Shown one piece after another: positions 15,976-22,000 of a stretch of 22,000 nt of DNA (within the stretch, counting starts at the first letter, position 1; the number at the start of each line of letters is the position of its first letter). Below the pieces are notes generated by a model that worked only from the letters and a program-made list of their open reading frames with translations, was not told the DNA's origin and made no database searches. The position numbers and the translations under genes were made by a program. The DNA comes from Lysobacter_C sp966210725. Its GTDB lineage: Bacteria > Pseudomonadota > Gammaproteobacteria > Xanthomonadales > Xanthomonadaceae. The stretch is from assembly GCA_966210725.1 (NCBI GenBank), contig CBIHLN010000041.1:1-22000 (forward strand), in the 5' to 3' direction.

Positions 15976-16043
15976 TGTAGAGCGAGGTGAGTCGCGACCG
16001 TGCTCGCCCGGAGGCCGTGGTCGCGACTCACGTCGCTCCTACA
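15976..16043. repeat. REP/BIME inverted pair, GACGT-type
   Basis: TGTAGAGCGAGGTGAGTCGC on the left faces TGTAGGAGCGACGTGAGTCG on the opposite strand. The left copy has a small change near its head (GTAGAGCG for GTAGGAGCG). The pair lies 13 bases past the gor stop. Confidence 0.82.
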
Positions 16044-16072
16044 AGGCTCTGGAAAGGGCGCAGCGTGCCCAT

Positions 16073-16094
16073 CGCGGTGAAGCCGCGCCTACGG
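16073..16094 (-). repeat. degenerate single REP unit
   Basis: ATCGCGGTGAAGCCGCGCCT continuing to AC resembles one GGCTTCAGCC-type REP unit in inverse orientation with two or three substitutions and no partner. It sits 29 bases before hutG. Confidence 0.55.
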
Positions 16095-16122
16095 ACGCGG
16101 TACCTGCGCGACAATCAACCCC

Positions 16123-16902
16123 ATGGACACCTTCACCCTGCACCGCGGCACCGCGCCGCTGCTCGTGAGCCTGCCGCACGACGGCAGTGCCATCCCCGAT
16201 GAACTCGCGGCGCGGATGACGCCTCAGGCGCGCCGTGCACCCGACACCGACTGGCACGTGTCGCGGCTGTACGCCTTCGCCCGGGACCTCGGCGCATCGG
16301 TGCTCGTACCGCGCTACTCGCGCTACGTGGTCGACCTCAACCGGCCGGAGGACGACACCTCGCTGTATCCCGGGCAGAACACGACGGGCCTGTGCCCGAC
16401 CGTGCGCTTCACCGGCGAACCGCTGTACCTCGAGGGACAGGCGCCGACCACCGACGAGATCATCGGACGTATCAACACGTACTGGCGCCCGTACCACGAC
16501 GCGCTGCGCGGTGAGCTCGAGCGGCTTCATGGCCTGCACCGGCGGGTTGCCCTCTGGGAAGGCCACTCGATCCGCGGCAGCGACCTGCCGTTCCTGTTCG
16601 AGGGGCGCCTGCCGGACCTCAACCTCGGCACCGCCGCGGGCACCAGTTGCTCGCCCGCGCTGCAGGCGCGCCTGGAAGGCGTGCTCGCCGCGCAGGCCGC
16701 CTACGACTGGGTCGCCAACGGCCGATTCAAGGGCGGCCACATCACCCGGCACTACGGCCGGCCGGCGGATGGCATCGATGCGGTGCAGCTGGAGATCAGC
16801 CAGCGCACTTACATGGACGAAGACTCGTTCGAGTACGACGAGGCCAAGGCGGCGGATCTGCAGGTCGTCCTGCGCGACCTGCTCGCCGCCATGCCCCTGT
16901 AG
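16123..16902 (+). CDS. hutG: N-formylglutamate deformylase
   Basis: The 259-residue cytosolic amidohydrolase matches the N-formylglutamate deformylase family: LLVSLPHDGSAIP (13-25), DTDWHVSRLY (41-50), YVVDLNRPEDD (68-78), LWEGHSIRG (144-152), GGHITRHYG (204-212) and VQLEISQRTYMDE (221-233). It releases formate from N-formyl-L-glutamate, the last step of histidine breakdown by the five-step route. The other hut genes are not in the window, so the gene is isolated from its pathway here. Its last codon (CTG) and stop (TAG) are the first bases of a REP unit, so the C-terminus MPL was fixed or trimmed by the repeat. The ATG at 16123 is the only suitable start; no strong ribosome-binding site is seen. 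Confidence 0.93.
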   Translation: MDTFTLHRGTAPLLVSLPHDGSAIPDELAARMTPQARRAPDTDWHVSRLYAFARDLGASVLVPRYSRYVVDLNRPEDDTSLYPGQNTTGLCPTVRFTGEPLYLEGQAPTTDEIIGRINTYWRPYHDALRGELERLHGLHRRVALWEGHSIRGSDLPFLFEGRLPDLNLGTAAGTSCSPALQARLEGVLAAQAAYDWVANGRFKGGHITRHYGRPADGIDAVQLEISQRTYMDEDSFEYDEAKAADLQVVLRDLLAAMPL

Positions 16903-16922
16903 GAGCGGCTTCAGCCGCGATC
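16899..16922 (+). repeat. single REP unit overlapping the hutG stop codon
   Basis: TGTAGGAGCGGCTTCAGCCG continuing to CGATCC is a consensus GGCTTCAGCC-type unit. Its TAG at 16900-16902 is the hutG stop codon. No inverse partner of the same type follows; the next repeat is of the other type. Confidence 0.85.
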
Positions 16923-16938
16923 CACGCTCCACCCGTCC

Positions 16939-17009
16939 TGTACGAGCGACGTAAGTCGCGACTTCGCACCCCTGGGAGACGACGGGTCGCGACTCACGTC
17001 GCTCCTGCA
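16939..17009. repeat. REP/BIME inverted pair, GACGT-type
   Basis: TGTACGAGCGACGTAAGTCG on the left faces TGCAGGAGCGACGTGAGTCG on the opposite strand. It lies between the convergent hutG and parE genes, 17 bases from the parE stop, and with the preceding unit forms a three-unit cluster of mixed type. Confidence 0.85.
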
Positions 17010-17026
17010 AGAGGACGCAAGCCGGC

Positions 17027-18946
<1,920 letters not shown>

Positions 18947-19258
18947 TCGTGGGAATCGCGCAGTACGGCAGGCGGCCGGCGAGGATGGAGCGGGGGGCTG
19001 GGGCGGTCAAGGCGAACCGCGGGCAGCCAAGAGGTCGGCATGGTCGACCTGTAACCGGTTACCGCCACATCTACCCGCTAAGTCGTTGATTGTTAAAGGT
19101 TCGTTTGTTCAGCATCCAGACGGCCGCGGCTGGCTAGGGTCGGCGCGCCGCTGGAACGCGGCCATTGACGATGCATCGGCGCGCATCCCCCTGTGTACCG
19201 CGTGCCCGCTGCCACCCCTGTTCCGAGAGAGTCACTTGAGTTCTGGAGGATTTACAGA
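18947..19258. other. divergent intergenic region between parE and the Ala-rich exported protein gene
   Basis: The 312 bases contain no convincing gene. They hold the two opposed promoters, a paired palindrome (described separately) and an AT-rich stretch at 19079-19113 with TTGATTGTTAAAGG. Exact promoter boxes could not be assigned with confidence on either strand. Confidence 0.6.
19042..19062. promoter_or_regulatory. paired palindromes, LacI-family-like operator candidate
   Basis: GGTCGACC (19042-19049) is followed after one base by GTAACCGGTTAC (19051-19062), a perfect 12-base palindrome. A central CCGG with AT-containing arms is the usual pattern of LacI/GalR-family operators. It lies 96 bases upstream of the parE ATG and 197 bases upstream of the Ala-rich protein gene. 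No regulator gene is nearby. Confidence 0.4.
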
Positions 19259-19567
19259 ATGAACATCCGCAAGTTGCTGATCCCGACCTTCGCCGCCGCC
19301 ATGCTGGCGGCCCCGCTCGCTTTCGCCCAGGACGTGTCTGCCGAGGCGCAGGCCGAAGTCGACGCCGCCGCCGCCGAGCAGGCCGCGGCCCAGGCTGACC
19401 AGGCCGCCGACCAGGCCAAGGCGAAGGCCGACCAGGCCGTGGACGCCGCCACCGGTGCGGTCGATGCCGCCGCCGATGCCGACGCGTCGGCCGAGGCGGC
19501 CGCGTCCGCCGAACTGGACGCTGAAGCCGCCGCCGAGGAGCTCGAGGAAGGCGACGACGGCCTGTAA
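19259..19567 (+). CDS. small Ala-rich acidic exported protein
   Basis: The 102-residue precursor has a Sec signal of 23 residues (MNIRKLLIPTFAAAMLAAPL then AFA, cleavage before Gln24). The mature 79 residues contain about 34 Ala and 22 Asp/Glu but only two Lys. They run in Ala-x-x-Ala-like repeats (AAAQADQAADQAKAKADQAV) that should form one long amphipathic or coiled-coil helix, ending EELEEGDDGL. It has no Cys, so it is not a lipoprotein, and no aromatic residue in the mature part. No family was recognised; a periplasmic helical or stress-related protein is possible. The start at 19259 has GGAGGA eight bases upstream, a strong site, and a very good terminator follows. Together these suggest a well-expressed single gene. 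Confidence 0.82.
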   Translation: MNIRKLLIPTFAAAMLAAPLAFAQDVSAEAQAEVDAAAAEQAAAQADQAADQAKAKADQAVDAATGAVDAAADADASAEAAASAELDAEAAAEELEEGDDGL

Positions 19568-19587
19568 GCCGTCCAGGCTGTACAGCG

Positions 19588-19624
19588 CGGGCGTCCCGGT
19601 TGACGGGGCGCCCGTTCTTTTTTT
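19588..19624 (+). terminator. strong rho-independent terminator
   Basis: CGGGCGTCCCG and CGGGGCGCCCG form an 11-bp stem with one T-G pair around GTTGA, followed by TTC and seven T. It begins 20 bases after the stop of the Ala-rich protein gene and separates it from pyrG. Confidence 0.9.
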
Positions 19625-19738
19625 GCTGCTGCGCATGGCTGCAGGCCGGGGGACGTGATCGCCTCGCCCCGGCGGCCGCGGACTCGCCGCCGGGCGCCCC
19701 AGCCGGTAAACTGCCGCTTTCCGGAAGCGCGCTTCCCC

Positions 19739-21427
19739 ATGACTCCCCCTCGACCCAACACTCCGCTCGTCTTCGTCACCGGCGGCGTGGTCTCTTCGCT
19801 TGGCAAGGGCATCGCCGCGGCATCGCTGGCGGCCGTCCTCGAAGCGCGCGGCCTGCGCGTGACGATGATGAAGCTCGACCCCTACATCAACGTCGATCCC
19901 GGCACGATGAGCCCGTTCCAGCACGGCGAGGTGTACGTCACCGACGACGGCGCCGAGACCGACCTGGACCTGGGCCACTACGAGCGCTACGTCCGCACCC
20001 GGCTCAGCCGCAAGAACTCGATCACGACCGGGCGGATCTACGAGAACGTGATCCGCAAGGAGCGCCGCGGCGATTACCTCGGCGGCACGGTGCAGGTGAT
20101 CCCGCACATCACCGACGAGATCAAGCGCTGCATCTCCGAGGCCACCGAGGGCTTCGACGTGGGCCTGGTCGAGATCGGCGGCACCGTGGGCGACATCGAG
20201 TCGCTGCCCTTCCTTGAGGCGATCCGCCAGATCCGCAGCGAGCGCGGCCCGGACAAGGCGCTGTTCATGCACCTCACGCTGGTCCCGTGGATCGCCGCCG
20301 CCGGTGAGCTCAAGACCAAGCCGACCCAGCACTCCGTCAAGGAGCTGCGCTCGATCGGCATCCAGCCCGACATCCTGCTGTGCCGCTCCGAGCAGCCGCT
20401 GCCCGACAGCGAGCGACGCAAGATCGCGCTGTTCACCAACGTCTCGGAGCGCGCGGTGATCAACGCGCTGGACCTGGACAACATCTACCGGATGCCGGCC
20501 AACTTCCACGCCCAGGGCCTGGACGAGCTGATCATCGAGCGCCTGCGGCTGCCCGCGGGCGAGGCCGACATGGCCGAATGGGACGCGGTGCTGGACGCCA
20601 GCGAGCACCCCGTCGACGAGGTCACGATCGGCGTCGTCGGCAAGTACGTCGACCACCAGGACGCCTACAAGTCGGTGGGCGAGGCGCTCAAGCACGGCGG
20701 GCTGCGCCAGCGCACGCGCGTGAAGCTGAAGTGGCTGGAGTCCAGCGACGTCGAGCGCGACGGCGCCAAGGCGCTGGAAGGCGTGGACGGCATCCTGGTG
20801 CCCGGCGGCTTCGGTGACCGCGGTTTCGAGGGCAAGGTGCTGACCGCGCAGCACGCGCGTGAGCACGGCATCCCGTACTTCGGCATCTGCTACGGCATGC
20901 AGGCCGCGGTGGTGGACTACGCGCGCCACGTGGCCGGCCTGGACGGCGCCAACAGCACCGAGAACGACAAGGCCTGCCCGCACCCGGTGATCGGCCTGAT
21001 CACCGAATGGCGCACCGCCGCCGGCGAAGTCGAGCGGCGCAGCGAGGACAGCGACCTGGGCGGCACCATGCGCCTGGGCCTGCAGGAGCAGCGGCTCAAG
21101 CCCGGCACGCTGGCGCGCGAGCTGTACGGCCAGGACGTGGTCGGCGAGCGCCACCGCCACCGCTACGAGTTCAACAACCGCTACCGCACGCAGCTGGAAG
21201 ACGCCGGCCTGGTGATCAGCGCCAAGTCGATGGACGACCTGCTGGTGGAGATGGTCGAGCTGCCGCGCAGCGTGCACCCGTGGTTCCTGGCCTGCCAGGC
21301 GCACCCAGAATTCCTGTCCACCCCGCGCGACGGCCACCCGCTGTTCGTCGGCTTCATCCGCGCCGCGCGCGAGCACAAGGCCAACGAAGGGCAGGCGGGC
21401 GGGCTGTTGAAGGAAGCCAAGGCGTGA
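19739..21427 (+). CDS. pyrG: CTP synthase
   Basis: The 562-residue enzyme makes CTP from UTP, ATP and glutamine in the cytosol, the last step of de novo pyrimidine nucleotide synthesis. The N-terminal synthase domain shows FVTGGVVSSLGKGIAAASLA (12-31), KLDPYINVDPGTMSPFQHGE (45-64), and EIGGTVGDIES (145-155). The C-terminal class I glutaminase has PGGFGDRG (355-362), the nucleophile Cys384 in FGICYGMQAA, and His522 with Glu524 in CQAHPEFLS. The usual elbow is GICLGMQ; Tyr here replaces Leu, a change I believe is shared by related Xanthomonads. Length is slightly above E. coli PyrG (545). The ATG at 19739 matches the family start; an upstream extension of 28 residues is Arg-rich and rejected. 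It is followed by a REP pair and kdsA. Confidence 0.96.
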   Translation: MTPPRPNTPLVFVTGGVVSSLGKGIAAASLAAVLEARGLRVTMMKLDPYINVDPGTMSPFQHGEVYVTDDGAETDLDLGHYERYVRTRLSRKNSITTGRIYENVIRKERRGDYLGGTVQVIPHITDEIKRCISEATEGFDVGLVEIGGTVGDIESLPFLEAIRQIRSERGPDKALFMHLTLVPWIAAAGELKTKPTQHSVKELRSIGIQPDILLCRSEQPLPDSERRKIALFTNVSERAVINALDLDNIYRMPANFHAQGLDELIIERLRLPAGEADMAEWDAVLDASEHPVDEVTIGVVGKYVDHQDAYKSVGEALKHGGLRQRTRVKLKWLESSDVERDGAKALEGVDGILVPGGFGDRGFEGKVLTAQHAREHGIPYFGICYGMQAAVVDYARHVAGLDGANSTENDKACPHPVIGLITEWRTAAGEVERRSEDSDLGGTMRLGLQEQRLKPGTLARELYGQDVVGERHRHRYEFNNRYRTQLEDAGLVISAKSMDDLLVEMVELPRSVHPWFLACQAHPEFLSTPRDGHPLFVGFIRAAREHKANEGQAGGLLKEAKA

Positions 21428-21448
21428 CGCCAGTGATGCCTGCTTTTC

Positions 21449-21524
21449 GTAGGAGCGGCTTCAGCCGCGATCCCAGGCCGGCACGCGCGTTCCATCAACC
21501 GATCGCGGCTGAAGCCGCTCCTAC
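21449..21524. repeat. REP/BIME inverted pair, GGCTTCAGCC-type, between pyrG and kdsA
   Basis: GTAGGAGCGGCTTCAGCCGC on the left and its inverse (GATCGCGGCTGAAGCCGCTC, then CTAC) on the right are separated by about 28 bases. Both copies match the consensus. The pair starts 21 bases after the pyrG stop and ends eight bases before the kdsA ribosome-binding site, so any shared pyrG-kdsA transcript must pass through it. Confidence 0.88.
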
Positions 21525-21545
21525 AACGCTGCGAGGAGTCGCTTG

Positions 21546-22000
21546 ATGAAACTTTGCGGATTCGAAATCGGCCTCGACAAGCCGTTCTTCCTGATCGCCG
21601 GCCCCTGCGTGATCGAGTCGATGCAGCTGCAGCTCGACACCGCCGGCCAGCTCAAGGAAATCACTTCCGCGCTGGGCATTCCCTTCATTTTCAAGTCCAG
21701 CTTCGACAAGGCCAACCGCACCTCGGTGTCGGGCTTCCGCGGGCCGGGCATGGAAGAGGGGCTGAAGGTGCTGTCGGAGGTCAAGCGCCAGCTCGGCGTG
21801 CCGGTGCTGACCGACGTCCACGAGTACACGCCGATGGACGAGGTCGCCAGCGTCGTCGACGTGCTGCAGACCCCGGCGTTCCTGTGCCGGCAGACGGACT
21901 TCATCCAGAAGGTCGCCAGCGCCGGCAAGCCGGTCAACGTCAAGAAGGGCCAGTTCCTGTCGCCGTGGGAGATGAAGCACGTCGCCGACAAGGCGCTGGC
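21546..22000 (+). CDS. kdsA: 3-deoxy-8-phosphooctulonate synthase (KDO-8-P synthase), 5' part
   Basis: The first 151 residues are present; the gene continues beyond the window (the usual length is about 280). It condenses phosphoenolpyruvate with arabinose 5-phosphate to KDO 8-phosphate, the committed step towards the inner-core sugar of lipopolysaccharide. Family motifs visible are FFLIAGPCVIES (14-25), FIFKSSFDKANRTS (48-61), GFRGPGMEEGLKVL (63-76), VPVLTDVHEY (86-95), and DVLQTPAFLCRQTDFI followed by KPVNVKKGQFLSPWEMKHV. The ATG at 21546 has GAGGAG seven bases upstream, immediately after the REP pair. pyrG-kdsA, usually followed by eno, is a common order in gammaproteobacteria. Confidence 0.95.
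   Translation, partial: MKLCGFEIGLDKPFFLIAGPCVIESMQLQLDTAGQLKEITSALGIPFIFKSSFDKANRTSVSGFRGPGMEEGLKVLSEVKRQLGVPVLTDVHEYTPMDEVASVVDVLQTPAFLCRQTDFIQKVASAGKPVNVKKGQFLSPWEMKHVADKAL

Noticed and set aside
14373..16031. Long open frame on the minus strand antisense to glutathione reductase
   Set aside because: Its translation is rich in His, Gln, Arg and Val with no motif, typical of antisense frames in high-GC DNA; the plus-strand gor is complete and motif-rich.
81..17009. Repeated GTAGGAGCG palindromes considered as a CRISPR array
   Set aside because: Units are dispersed, inverted and of unequal spacing, with no regular spacers and no cas genes; they fit REP/BIME elements.
19232..21376. 714-codon open frame on the minus strand antisense to pyrG and the Ala-rich gene
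   Set aside because: It crosses a strong terminator and two real genes and has no recognisable domain.

Overview
This is a high-GC (roughly 70%) chromosomal segment from a gammaproteobacterium. The evidence points to the family Lysobacteraceae (Xanthomonadaceae; Luteimonas/Lysobacter/Stenotrophomonas-like). It carries a protein with the XVIPCD tail that marks substrates of the Xanthomonadales bacteria-killing type IV secretion system. It also carries a subclass B3 metallo-beta-lactamase very close to Stenotrophomonas L1, a topoisomerase IV parE, a pyrG-kdsA pair, and many REP palindromes that begin with GTAG. The genus cannot be fixed from the sequence alone. No plasmid, phage, insertion sequence, tRNA, rRNA or CRISPR was seen.

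Layout. 1-4.6 kb: a REP pair, a SAM methyltransferase (-), hemJ (+), a REP pair, an alkaline phosphatase lipoprotein (-), and a DAACS-type dicarboxylate/amino-acid symporter (+) with an unusual cation site. 4.75-7.06 kb: the accessory island of the window, a lipoprotein followed by a lipase with a C-terminal XVIPCD, overlapping at GTGA. This is read as an immunity/effector pair (X-Tfi/X-Tfe) of the type IV killing system. 7.15-9.05 kb: a three-gene minus-strand run of small membrane protein, B3 beta-lactamase and NUDIX hydrolase, the last two overlapping as TGATG. 9.2-11.8 kb: a hotdog thioesterase (+), a bidirectional terminator, two NlpC/P60 cell-wall hydrolases in tandem (-), and slyD (+) with its terminator.

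11.9-16.9 kb (+): a DUF418 membrane protein, a DadA-like FAD oxidoreductase, glutathione reductase and N-formylglutamate deformylase. 16.9-18.95 kb: a REP cluster and parE (-). 18.95-19.26 kb: an intergenic region with a perfect 12-bp GTAACCGGTTAC palindrome. 19.26-22 kb (+): a very Ala-rich acidic exported protein, a strong terminator, pyrG, a REP pair, and the 5' part of kdsA, which runs off the window.

Most of the window is housekeeping (DNA decatenation, CTP and KDO synthesis, redox and heme metabolism, peptidoglycan hydrolysis). The points of special interest are the XVIPCD lipase with its candidate immunity lipoprotein, the L1-like beta-lactamase coupled to a NUDIX gene, the symporter with altered sodium-site residues, and REP elements placed within about 30 bases of gene ends, one of which supplies the stop codon of hutG.
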